This document shows positions 7,377-15,184 of a stretch of 34,477 nt of DNA, one piece after another (the first letter of the stretch is position 1; every line of letters starts with the position of its first letter). The stretch is from JALEVB01 sp022768265 (GTDB taxonomy: Bacteria; Bacillota_I; Bacilli_A; Erysipelotrichales; Erysipelotrichaceae). Location of the stretch: the NCBI GenBank assembly GCA_034168985.1, contig JAXFJE010000039.1, positions 1 to 34,477 on the forward strand. Direction: 5' to 3'. The notes beneath the pieces were generated by a model that was not told the DNA's origin, did no database searches, and was given only the letters and a program-made list of their open reading frames with translations. The translations under genes were made by a program, and so were the position numbers.

Positions 7377-8162
7377 ATGGCGAAAATTATTGCGATAGCA
7401 AACCAAAAAGGTGGAGTTGGCAAGACGACGACTAGTATCAATCTAGCAGCAGGGCTTGCATATTGTAACAAAAGAATATTATTGGTCGATTTTGATCCTC
7501 AGGGTAATGCTACGCAGGGTATCGGAGCGAAAAACTATGGTTTTACCAAGACCGTTAATGATGTCTTATTAGGCCGTGATAGTGTGAGTGAATGTGTGGT
7601 CAATTTACCGATCTATGATCCGCGCTTAGATGTGCTATGTGCCAATATCAATCTAGCGGGTGCTGATCTGGAGATGGCAAAGTATCGTGATGGTCGTGAA
7701 AAACTATTGAAGAATAAATTGGATGAAGTGCGTAATGATTATGATTATATCATCATCGATTGTCCACCTTCATTGGGTTTGTTAAATACCAATGCCTTGA
7801 CCGCGGCAGATTCGGTGATCATTCCGGTGCAAAGTGAATATTATGCTTTGGAAGGCTTGACACAGTTATTAAGTACGATCCGTTTGGTTCAACGTTTATT
7901 TAATCCACATTTAGCCATTGAAGGTGTCTTGTTGACGATGTTTGATGCCCGTACGAATTTAAGCGTTGAAGTCCAACAAGAAGTGCGTAAATACTTTAAA
8001 GAAAAGGTATATCGTAGCTATATCCCACGTAATGTCAAATTGTCGGAAGCTCCAAGTACAGGTCAATCGATCTATACTTATGATATGGAATCATCAGGAG
8101 CGAAGGCATATATGTCTTTGGTGCGTGAGGTCATAGCGAATAATAGCAAAGGGGTGAGATAG
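7377..8162 (+). CDS. parA: Chromosome-partitioning ATPase ParA (Soj)
   Basis: A 261-residue MinD/ParA ATPase. The deviant Walker A KGGVGKTTT lies at residues 11-19, with the switch motif DFDPQGN near 40-46 and Walker B IIIDCPPSLG near 123-132. It forms ATP-dependent DNA-bound dimers that interact with ParB at parS sites and, in Bacillus, also regulates DnaA. It follows noc by 8 bases behind a strong AGGAGGA ribosome site, and parB begins right after its stop codon, so noc-parA-parB is one unit. Confidence 0.95.
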   Translation: MAKIIAIANQKGGVGKTTTSINLAAGLAYCNKRILLVDFDPQGNATQGIGAKNYGFTKTVNDVLLGRDSVSECVVNLPIYDPRLDVLCANINLAGADLEMAKYRDGREKLLKNKLDEVRNDYDYIIIDCPPSLGLLNTNALTAADSVIIPVQSEYYALEGLTQLLSTIRLVQRLFNPHLAIEGVLLTMFDARTNLSVEVQQEVRKYFKEKVYRSYIPRNVKLSEAPSTGQSIYTYDMESSGAKAYMSLVREVIANNSKGVR

Positions 8163-9035
8163 ATGACAAAGAAAGCTAAACGTCCAGCTTTAGGTCAGGG
8201 CTTAGAAAATATTTTTGGGGATGGGATCGAAGATCTTATTTCTAATATCGAAGAGAGCAGTAGCTTACAATCGGCTAGTGAGATAGCCATTGATAGCATT
8301 AGACCTAATCCCTATCAGCCACGTAAGATCTTTGATGAAAAAGCGTTAGAAGAGCTAACCGCATCGATCGTTGAACATGGGATCTTTACACCATTATTAT
8401 TAAGACAAAGCGTCCAAGGCTATGAGATCATTGCCGGGGAACGTCGTTTTAGAGCGGCTAAAAAAGCCGGCTTAGATCATGTTCCAGCTATCATCGTTGA
8501 TTTTAATGATGAACAAATGATGGAAATTGCGATCCTTGAAAATGTGCAACGTGAAGATCTAAATGCCATTGAAGAAGCCAATGCATATAAAAATTTAATG
8601 GATCGTTTAGGTTATACCCAAGAATTATTGGCTAAGCGTGTGGGCAAATCGCGGGAATATTGTGCTAATATCTTAAGATTGTTAAAATTGCCATTAGAAG
8701 TGCAAGATATGGTTTCTAAAGGGCAATTAGCTCTTGGGCATGTTCGTCCGTTGATCACTTTAGATGATGAAGATAAGATCATTGAGCTAGCGCAAAAAAT
8801 CGTTGCTCAAAAGATGAGCGTAAGAGAAGTTGAACGTTTGATCAAGGAAATGAATGAAGAAAAGCCCGTCAAAAAGGTCAAGGTCAAAGATCCTAACCTT
8901 GCAAATGTGGAAGCTTATATGGAAAGCCGTTTACAAACCAAAGTTACGGTGGAAAATAAGAAGATTACGATCAAATATGCGGATGTCAATGATCTTAATC
9001 GGATTTTGGAATTATTGAATTGTATAGAAGAATAG
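8163..9035 (+). CDS. parB: Chromosome-partitioning protein ParB (Spo0J)
   Basis: A 290-residue CTP-dependent DNA clamp. The N-terminal LGQGLENIFG matches the ParA-activating tail, GERRFR is at residues 92-97, and the helix-turn-helix (YTQELLAKRVGKSREYCANI) is at about 151-170. The C-terminal dimerisation region ends in a leucine-rich segment. It starts directly after the parA stop. I could not find the canonical parS sequence (GTTTCACGTGAAAC core) in the window, so loading sites are probably outside it or divergent. It is clearly longer than the Noc paralogue and keeps the ParA-interacting tail that Noc lacks. Confidence 0.95.
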   Translation: MTKKAKRPALGQGLENIFGDGIEDLISNIEESSSLQSASEIAIDSIRPNPYQPRKIFDEKALEELTASIVEHGIFTPLLLRQSVQGYEIIAGERRFRAAKKAGLDHVPAIIVDFNDEQMMEIAILENVQREDLNAIEEANAYKNLMDRLGYTQELLAKRVGKSREYCANILRLLKLPLEVQDMVSKGQLALGHVRPLITLDDEDKIIELAQKIVAQKMSVREVERLIKEMNEEKPVKKVKVKDPNLANVEAYMESRLQTKVTVENKKITIKYADVNDLNRILELLNCIEE

Positions 9036-9055
9036 GTGGTGCTAAGTCATCACCT
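9034..9055 (+). other. Short hairpin between parB and mnmE
   Basis: AGGTGGTG (9034-9041) and CATCACCT (9048-9055) pair over 8 bp with one G-U pair around a CTAAGT loop. The tail is only weakly T-rich, so it may be a partial terminator or an mRNA processing/stability element. Confidence 0.4.
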
Positions 9056-9084
9056 GCTTTGTTTAAGAAGGAAGGTGAAGTTTA

Positions 9085-10407
9085 GTGTTTAATGATACGA
9101 TCGTCGCGATCGCGAGCGCTTTGATGGAACAAGCGATTTCGATCATTCGTTTAAGTGGTGATCAAGCTATTGATATCGTTTCGCGCATCTTTAGCAAGGA
9201 TCTTCATCAAGTAGCGGCCAATACGATCAATTATGGCTTTATCAAAGATGAAGATGGCGATGTTGATGAAGTGTTGGTTAGTGTTTTTCGATCACCCCGC
9301 TCTTATACATGTGAAGATATCGTAGAGATCAATTGCCATGGGGGCGTATATGTAACCAAAAGGATCTTAGCTTTATGTATCGCTCAGGGTGCAAGGTTAG
9401 CCAATCCGGGGGAATTTACCCAAAGGGCCTTTTTAAATGGGCGGATCGACCTTAGCCAAGCAGAAGGGATCAATGATCTAATTGGCGCTAATACCGCTAA
9501 TCAAGCCCATAGTGCGATCAATAGCTTAAAAGGTAGCGTTACTCGTTTGATCGATCCCTTATGTGATGATATCTTGGATATGATCGCTAATATCGAAGTT
9601 AATATCGATTATCCAGAGTATGATGATGTAGAAGTTTTGACCAATGAAAAGATCTTACCTAGGGTGCAACATTTCTTAAGTCGTATCGATCAGATCATCA
9701 AAGAAGCACAAAATGCCATCATCATCAAAAAAGGCATTGATACGGTCATCTTAGGGAAACCGAATGTGGGTAAAAGTTCTTTATTAAATGCAATGTTACA
9801 GGAAGATAAGGCCATCGTAACTTCCGTTGCAGGAACCACTAGAGATCTTGTTGAAGGCAGCGTTAATGTCGGCCAAGTTACCTTAAACTTGATCGATACC
9901 GCGGGAATCAGAGAAACCGAAGATATCGTGGAAAAGATCGGAATCGAAAAAAGCAAAGCGGCTTTAGATAAGGCTCAATTGGTCATCATGGTCATGGATG
10001 CCGCAAAACAAGATGAGGAAGATGCCGCGCTATTGGCATTATGCCAAAACAAACCATGTATCTTGGTCTATAATAAAGCCGATAAACAAAGGATGGCCAA
10101 AGGTATCAACATCAGCGCCATCAATAATGATATCGATGAGTTGGTAAATAAGATCAATGAAATGTTTGAACAAGCCATCATCGATAATCGTAAAGATACC
10201 TTAAATAATGAAAGGCAGATCGGACTTGCGATCAAAGCTAAACAACATATGGAAGATGTCTTAAATGGGATCCAAGCTAATATTGAATTGGATCTTGTGA
10301 GCATCGATCTGAATTTAGCTTACGAAAGCTTAAAAGAAATCTTAGGACAAGCATCGAAAGAAGATTTATTGGACGCTTTATTTAGCAAGTTCTGTTTAGG
10401 TAAATAA
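9085..10407 (+). CDS. mnmE: tRNA uridine-5-carboxymethylaminomethyl synthesis GTPase MnmE
   Basis: A 440-residue GTPase that works with MnmG to modify the wobble uridine of some tRNAs. The N-terminal tetrahydrofolate-binding domain (about 1-120) begins DTIVAIA and contains AISIIRLSG. A helical domain surrounds the G domain: GKPNVGKSS at 224-232, the DTAGIRET switch region, and NKAD. The C-terminus CLGK (437-440) matches the essential C(I/L)GK motif. The start is GTG, preceded by AAGGAAGG and supported by fit to family N-termini. The usual partner mnmG is not beside it, and it lies after parB rather than before rsmG, so the origin-proximal order is rearranged. Confidence 0.95.
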   Translation: MFNDTIVAIASALMEQAISIIRLSGDQAIDIVSRIFSKDLHQVAANTINYGFIKDEDGDVDEVLVSVFRSPRSYTCEDIVEINCHGGVYVTKRILALCIAQGARLANPGEFTQRAFLNGRIDLSQAEGINDLIGANTANQAHSAINSLKGSVTRLIDPLCDDILDMIANIEVNIDYPEYDDVEVLTNEKILPRVQHFLSRIDQIIKEAQNAIIIKKGIDTVILGKPNVGKSSLLNAMLQEDKAIVTSVAGTTRDLVEGSVNVGQVTLNLIDTAGIRETEDIVEKIGIEKSKAALDKAQLVIMVMDAAKQDEEDAALLALCQNKPCILVYNKADKQRMAKGINISAINNDIDELVNKINEMFEQAIIDNRKDTLNNERQIGLAIKAKQHMEDVLNGIQANIELDLVSIDLNLAYESLKEILGQASKEDLLDALFSKFCLGK

Positions 10408-10408
10408 A

Positions 10409-11167
10409 ATGAGTTGGATCGATAGTCATTGTCATATCATCGATGAAACCTTCGATGATCAAGCAGCAGTAATTGCTAGGATCAAACAACAAGATATCGC
10501 ACGTTGTATGATCGTATGTTGTTATGCCCATGAATATGAAAAAGCCTTGGCCTTAGCCAAAGAAGATCCCCGCTTTAAAGTAGCAGTAGGGATCCATCCT
10601 AGTGATGTCAAAAACTTGGATGAAAAAACTTGGGAACAATTTTTAACTTACGCTAACAAAGAAGAAGTATGTGCGATCGGGGAAATTGGTTTAGATTATT
10701 ATTGGGATAAAGATAATAAAGAACAACAAAAAGCTTATTTCATCAAACAGATCGAAATAGCCAAAAGCTTAAATAAACCGATCATCGTCCATTCGCGTGA
10801 TGCTTTGCAAGACACCTTTGATATCTTAAAAGAACATCGTTGCAAGGGGGTCTTGCATTGTTATAGCGGCAGCAAGGAAATGGCCGTGGAATTTGAAAAG
10901 TTGGGTTATTATATTTCACTGGCAGGTCCAGTGACCTTTAAAAATGCTCATGAACCAAAAGAAGTGGCTAAAGCTATTGCTTTAGAGCATTTATTGATCG
11001 AAACCGATTGCCCATATCTAACGCCTGAACCATATCGTGGCAAACGTAATGAACCAGCATATGTGGTCTATGTGGGTAAGAAGATCGCGGAATTAAAAGA
11101 AATTGATGAAGAAAGCTTACAAAAGCAATTAGTGATAAATTTTGATAAATTATTTAAAGGGGAATAA
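10409..11167 (+). CDS. tatD: TatD-family metal-dependent DNase
   Basis: A 252-residue TIM-barrel hydrolase. Metal ligands and family motifs are all present: DSHCHI near the start, GEIGLDYY, VHSRDA, LHCYSG and ETDCPYLTPEP. TatD enzymes act as 3'-5' exonucleases on DNA or RNA. The start lies one base after the mnmE stop. In many Firmicutes tatD neighbours rnmV and rsmA; here a MATE gene sits between tatD and rnmV. Confidence 0.93.
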   Translation: MSWIDSHCHIIDETFDDQAAVIARIKQQDIARCMIVCCYAHEYEKALALAKEDPRFKVAVGIHPSDVKNLDEKTWEQFLTYANKEEVCAIGEIGLDYYWDKDNKEQQKAYFIKQIEIAKSLNKPIIVHSRDALQDTFDILKEHRCKGVLHCYSGSKEMAVEFEKLGYYISLAGPVTFKNAHEPKEVAKAIALEHLLIETDCPYLTPEPYRGKRNEPAYVVYVGKKIAELKEIDEESLQKQLVINFDKLFKGE

Positions 11168-11169
11168 AA

Positions 11170-12543
11170 ATGCAAAATGATTTAGGAAAGGATCGAATCG
11201 ATAAACTGGTCTTTGCGATTGCCATACCATGTATGATCGCACAGTTTGTCAATGTTTTATATAGCATCATCGACCGTATTTATATTGGTCATATTGCCGA
11301 AGTTGGTAGTTTAGCTTTAGCGGGAATTGGGGTGTGTGGACCGGTCGTAACGATGATTGGGGCATTTGCATCATTGATCGGGGTTGGAGGTGCGCCACTT
11401 TGTTCCATTGCGTTAGGGGAAAAAAATCACCAAAAGGCGCAAAGCATCATGGCTAATAGCTTTACGCTATTATTGACCATTTCGATCTTGTTAGTGATCA
11501 GCCTTTTTCCTTTCCAAGAGCAGATGCTTTATTTATTTGGTGCCAGTGATGCGACCATCGTTTATGCTAAAAGTTATTTTAGCATTTATCTTTTAGGAAC
11601 ACCTTTTGCTTTATTAAGCGTAGGGATGAATAACTTTATCAATTGCCAAGGCTTTGCGAAGACGGGAATGGTATCGGTATTGATCGGGGCGATCGCCAAT
11701 ATCATCTTGGATCCTATCTTTATCTATACCTTAGATATGGGGGTTGCGGGCGCAGCCTTAGCTACCATCATAGCTCAAGCCTTAAGCTGTTTGTTTGTCT
11801 TGAGCGTATTATTCAAACAAAAATTAGCGGTCAATCTCCATTTTGAGCCGTTGAATGTTCAACATTGTTTAAGCATCTTAAAGATCGGCTTTACGCAATT
11901 TATCATCATCGCTTTTGATAATATCATGATCATTGCGATGAATATGACCTTAAAACACTATGGTGGTGAGCAAGCTGATCTTTTGATCATGGCAAATACG
12001 GTAGCCCAATCCTTTATGTTGTTAGTAACGATGCCTTTAGGTGGTATTAGTGGGGGTACGCAATGTATCTTAAGTTATAACTATGGAGCTTACCAAGTGG
12101 AAAGAGTTAAAGAAGCATGGAAGTATATCATCAAAGTATGTATTAGCTTTGAGATCATCATGTTCTTATTTGCTTGGGTAGGCGGAAGATACTTTGTATA
12201 TTTATTTACGATGGATGAACAAGTTATCTTGCAAAGCGTAAAAGCTATCAGGATCATGACGATATTTATCATCCCATTGGGAATGCAATATGAATTGATC
12301 GATGGGTTAACGGCCTTAGGAGCAGTTCGTTTATCTTTGCCGCTTTCCTTTTTTAGAAAGGGCATATATTTTATCTTTTTATTGATCATTCCTAGCATCT
12401 TTGGGGCATCTAGTGCTTTTTTTGCTGAGAGCATCTCGGATTTGATTGCACCTTTTGTTAGCTTGGTCGTTGTGTTACGAAGTGTGGAAAATATCTTACA
12501 ATGGCGTTTACAAATGAAACCAGAAAATTTTGAAGTGGAGTAA
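11170..12543 (+). CDS. MATE-family efflux transporter
   Basis: A 457-residue integral membrane protein with about twelve hydrophobic segments in two pseudo-symmetric halves. The first half opens with the family pattern around PCMIAQFVNVLYSIIDRIYIGHI; the equivalent segment of the second half carries FDNIMIIAMN. It probably exports cationic drugs or metabolites with Na+ or H+ antiport; the true substrate cannot be told from sequence. It starts 2 bases after tatD with a GGGGA ribosome site and is followed 3 bases later by rnmV, so it is embedded in the housekeeping operon. Confidence 0.9.
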   Translation: MQNDLGKDRIDKLVFAIAIPCMIAQFVNVLYSIIDRIYIGHIAEVGSLALAGIGVCGPVVTMIGAFASLIGVGGAPLCSIALGEKNHQKAQSIMANSFTLLLTISILLVISLFPFQEQMLYLFGASDATIVYAKSYFSIYLLGTPFALLSVGMNNFINCQGFAKTGMVSVLIGAIANIILDPIFIYTLDMGVAGAALATIIAQALSCLFVLSVLFKQKLAVNLHFEPLNVQHCLSILKIGFTQFIIIAFDNIMIIAMNMTLKHYGGEQADLLIMANTVAQSFMLLVTMPLGGISGGTQCILSYNYGAYQVERVKEAWKYIIKVCISFEIIMFLFAWVGGRYFVYLFTMDEQVILQSVKAIRIMTIFIIPLGMQYELIDGLTALGAVRLSLPLSFFRKGIYFIFLLIIPSIFGASSAFFAESISDLIAPFVSLVVVLRSVENILQWRLQMKPENFEVE

Positions 12544-12546
12544 AAA

Positions 12547-13083
12547 ATGATCAAAGAAATTATCGTAGTAGAAGGAAAAAATGATACCTTGAATCTTAAA
12601 AGGTATTTTGATTGTGATACGATCGAGACCCATGGTACATGTTTAAGTGATTTTACTTTAGGTTTGATTGCTAAAGCGCAAAAACGTCGAGGGGTAATTA
12701 TTTTCTGTGATCCAGATAGTCCAGGTGAAAAGATCAGAAGCATCATCAACGAAAAGGTCAAAGGCTGTAAAAATGCCTTTTTACAAGCTGATGATTGCCG
12801 CTTTAAGCATAAGGTGGGTATTGAGCATGCTTCATATGAGATCTTGAAAGAAGCTCTTGAAAACTTATTGACCTATGGTGAATATGAAACTACCTTAACA
12901 ACGATGGATCTTTTAGAACTTGGTTTAAGTGGACAAAGCGAAAGTGCAAGTTTACGAAATAAGGTAGGTCGTAAGTTACATATTGGCAAATGTAATACAA
13001 AGCAGTTATTAAAGCGTTGTAATATGTTACAATTAAATAAAGAAGATATCAGAAAGGTTTTAACAGATGAAGATAATTGCTAG
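12547..13083 (+). CDS. rnmV: Ribonuclease M5
   Basis: A 178-residue TOPRIM-domain endonuclease that matures 5S rRNA. The TOPRIM motifs are visible: the catalytic glutamate in VVEGKND (residue 9) and the DPD acidic pair in IIFCDPDSPGEKIR. The C-terminal third (about 110-178) is the usual substrate-binding region with LSGQSESASLRNKVGRKL. It is normally coupled to rsmA, as here: the rsmA start codon lies 17 bases inside this gene. Confidence 0.95.
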   Translation: MIKEIIVVEGKNDTLNLKRYFDCDTIETHGTCLSDFTLGLIAKAQKRRGVIIFCDPDSPGEKIRSIINEKVKGCKNAFLQADDCRFKHKVGIEHASYEILKEALENLLTYGEYETTLTTMDLLELGLSGQSESASLRNKVGRKLHIGKCNTKQLLKRCNMLQLNKEDIRKVLTDEDNC

Positions 13084-13936
13084 TGTGGCAAGGACAAATG
13101 AAATATTAGAAAAATTTGATCTAAGAGCTAAAAAAGGTTATGGTCAAAACTTTTTGACCGACAGCAATATCGTTGCGAATATTGCGGACAAAGCTGATTG
13201 TCAGGATGGTTGTGTCATTGAGATAGGTCCGGGGATCGGTGCGCTGACACAGATGTTGGCTCAACGTGCCAAATTTGTGTTGGCTTATGAGATCGATACC
13301 AAGCTTTTGGATGTTTTGGCTTATAGCTTAGCAGATCTAGACAATGTTAAGATCATCAACGAAGATTTTTTAAATTGTGAGCTAGCAAGTGTTGTTAAAA
13401 CATTGAAAGAACAATATGGTAAAGTTGTCGTATGTGCGAATCTGCCATATTACATCACGACTCCGATCTTGTTTAAGTTATTTGAATGTGAACAGCAAGT
13501 TGATAAAATCACGGTCATGATGCAAAAAGAAGTAGCAGATCGTTTTAGTGCTAAGGTCAATAGTAAGGATTATAATGCGCTAAGCGTCATGAGCCAATAT
13601 CTATATGATGTCAAAACGATCATCAAGGTCAGCCGGAACGTCTTTAATCCTAAACCAAATGTTGATAGTGCCGTAGTGCAATTTAGTCAGCATCAACGTC
13701 CAGCAATCAATGATCAAGCAGCCTTTTTTGCCTTGGTAAAAGCTAGTTTTAAACAACGTCGTAAAACTTTGTATAATAACTTGCGTGAATATCTTCAAGA
13801 TGGCCCACTGGTCGAAAAGATCTTGGCTGATTGTCAGCTAAGTAATAAGGCAAGGGCCCAAGAATTAAGTTTAGAACAATTCATTCAATTATATGAGAGG
13901 TATGATCATGAAAGAAAGAGCGTATGCAAAGATTAA
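13067..13936 (+). CDS. rsmA: 16S rRNA dimethyladenosine transferase RsmA (KsgA)
   Basis: A 289-residue SAM-dependent enzyme that dimethylates A1518 and A1519 of 16S rRNA. Motifs in order: GQNFLTD (26-32), SAM loop EIGPGIGALTQ (about 53-63), and the catalytic NLPYYITTP (near 127-135). The N-terminal segment ASVARTNEILEKF is typical of the family and supports the ATG at 13067, inside rnmV. Its 3' end overlaps ispE by 29 bases, so all three genes are translationally linked. Confidence 0.96.
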   Translation: MKIIASVARTNEILEKFDLRAKKGYGQNFLTDSNIVANIADKADCQDGCVIEIGPGIGALTQMLAQRAKFVLAYEIDTKLLDVLAYSLADLDNVKIINEDFLNCELASVVKTLKEQYGKVVVCANLPYYITTPILFKLFECEQQVDKITVMMQKEVADRFSAKVNSKDYNALSVMSQYLYDVKTIIKVSRNVFNPKPNVDSAVVQFSQHQRPAINDQAAFFALVKASFKQRRKTLYNNLREYLQDGPLVEKILADCQLSNKARAQELSLEQFIQLYERYDHERKSVCKD

Positions 13937-14759
13937 TTTAAGTTTAGATGTCGTGGGAATACGAGCCGATGGCTATCATGAATTAGAAATGATCATGGTA
14001 CCGATCAATTTTTATGATGTGTTAGAAATGGAAATCGCTCCCGAAATGTCGATGGAACAAAATGTTGGTTATCTGCCAATGAATGAAAAAAATACCATCA
14101 TCAAAGCTATCAATGTCTTACGTGAAGAATATGGTTTTGAAGAAAACTTTAAGATCAAACTAACTAAACATATTCCAACGCAAGCTGGTTTAGCGGGAGG
14201 CAGTAGCGATGGAGCAGCAGCCATTCGTTTGGTTCGAAAGTTATTAAGGCTTAACATGCCTAATGAAAAGATGATCGAATTAGCGACAAAAGTGGGAGCT
14301 GATGTAGCTTTTTGTTGTATGAATCGTCCCGCCGTGGTTAGAGGTATCGGGGATATCATCGAACCATTTAAATTTGATTGTCCATTTGAAATTTTCTTGG
14401 TCAAACCTCATCGTGGCATCATGACCAAAAAAGCTTTTGAAATGATTGATAAGATGGATTGTGAACATCCAGATGTCATGGGCTTGAAAAATGCTTTAGA
14501 AACAAGTGATTATGAACAAGTCTGCAAACTGTTAGGTAACAGCCTAGAAGCATCAAGTTTCACCATGAACAAAGAAATCGCGAAGGTTAAACAAAAGATG
14601 TTGGATCTTGGTTTTGATGGTAGCTTGATGACGGGTTCAGGATCTTGTGTGTTTGGGATCACGCGTGATCCAGAGCTAATAACAAAAGCGGAAAAATATT
14701 TTAAACGCCGAGGATATTTTGTGCGTCATACCAGTATCCTTCGTAATAATTATCGTTAG
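13908..14759 (+). CDS. ispE: 4-diphosphocytidyl-2-C-methyl-D-erythritol kinase IspE
   Basis: A 283-residue GHMP kinase of the MEP isoprenoid pathway, phosphorylating CDP-methylerythritol. The N-terminal AYAKINLSLDV and the ATP-binding PTQAGLAGGSSDGAAA identify it. I chose ATG 13908 because GAGAGG lies seven bases before it and family proteins start this way; in-frame ATGs at 13893 and 13902 would add unneeded residues. In Bacillus, yabG, veg and a spore-protein gene lie between rsmA and ispE; here they are absent. A terminator follows directly. Confidence 0.95.
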   Translation: MKERAYAKINLSLDVVGIRADGYHELEMIMVPINFYDVLEMEIAPEMSMEQNVGYLPMNEKNTIIKAINVLREEYGFEENFKIKLTKHIPTQAGLAGGSSDGAAAIRLVRKLLRLNMPNEKMIELATKVGADVAFCCMNRPAVVRGIGDIIEPFKFDCPFEIFLVKPHRGIMTKKAFEMIDKMDCEHPDVMGLKNALETSDYEQVCKLLGNSLEASSFTMNKEIAKVKQKMLDLGFDGSLMTGSGSCVFGITRDPELITKAEKYFKRRGYFVRHTSILRNNYR

Positions 14760-14760
14760 G

Positions 14761-14780
14761 GCACCTAAAGGTGCTTTTTT
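14761..14780 (+). terminator. Terminator after ispE
   Basis: GCACC (14761-14765), loop TAAA, GGTGC (14770-14774), six T residues. It closes the long housekeeping block. Confidence 0.85.
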
Positions 14781-15184
14781 AGTATTATTAGTGTGTAAGG
14801 CTTTATATTAATTAGTAATTTTCAAAGTTAAAAAAGTAGAATTCTTTTCGCTAAATATTGATGATAATAGAAGTATGGAATTTGTTAACTTTAAAATATA
14901 ATTGGGCATAATTTTCGTTCACGGTCGTTCACGATTTTGCTTAAATTAACCAAAATAACGAGAAAAAAGGCTTTAATACATGATATTTTACTTTGTTTTT
15001 CGTTCACAGTCGTTCACATTTTATGTTGTAAGTAATAAATTGTTTGATCTGTAACATTGAAGTAAAAGTGATTTGTGGTATATGAGTGTTGCTGCGATCA
15101 TTGATCAGTTGTTTTACATAGGGCAACTATTTTAGTTTTTTAGCTCATTATGGTAAAATATAGGATGTTAATATAGGTACATGT
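14781..15184. other. Long AT-rich intergenic region before the GH2 gene
   Basis: About 400 bases without a supported gene on either strand. Its only striking content is two pairs of CGTTCAC repeats at 14916-15017, listed separately. The sequence TATGGTAAAATATAGG near 15150-15165 may contain a -10 element for the downstream operon, but I see no convincing -35. Confidence 0.6.
14916..15017. repeat. Two tandem pairs of CGTTCAC repeats
   Basis: CGTTCAC occurs at 14916-14922, 14926-14932, 15001-15007 and 15011-15017. Each pair reads CGTTCAC-(G/A)GT-CGTTCAC with a 10-base period, and the pairs start 85 bases apart, close to eight helical turns. Each is preceded by a T run. The spacing puts all four copies on about the same face of the helix, as for cooperative binding of a regulator or initiator protein. 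The binding protein is unknown. Confidence 0.7.

Noticed and set aside
5896..9035. Search for parS or Noc binding sites near parAB
   Set aside because: I did not see a GTTTCACGTGAAAC-like or ATTTCCCGGGAAAT-like palindrome; absence by eye is not proof.
12090..12761. A 223-residue open frame on the minus strand across the MATE-rnmV junction
   Set aside because: It lies fully antisense to two well-supported genes, has no ribosome site, and its composition is that of a reverse shadow.
14916..15017. CGTTCAC repeats as a CRISPR array
   Set aside because: The units are only 7 bases with 3-base and 68-base gaps; there are no regular spacers and no cas genes.
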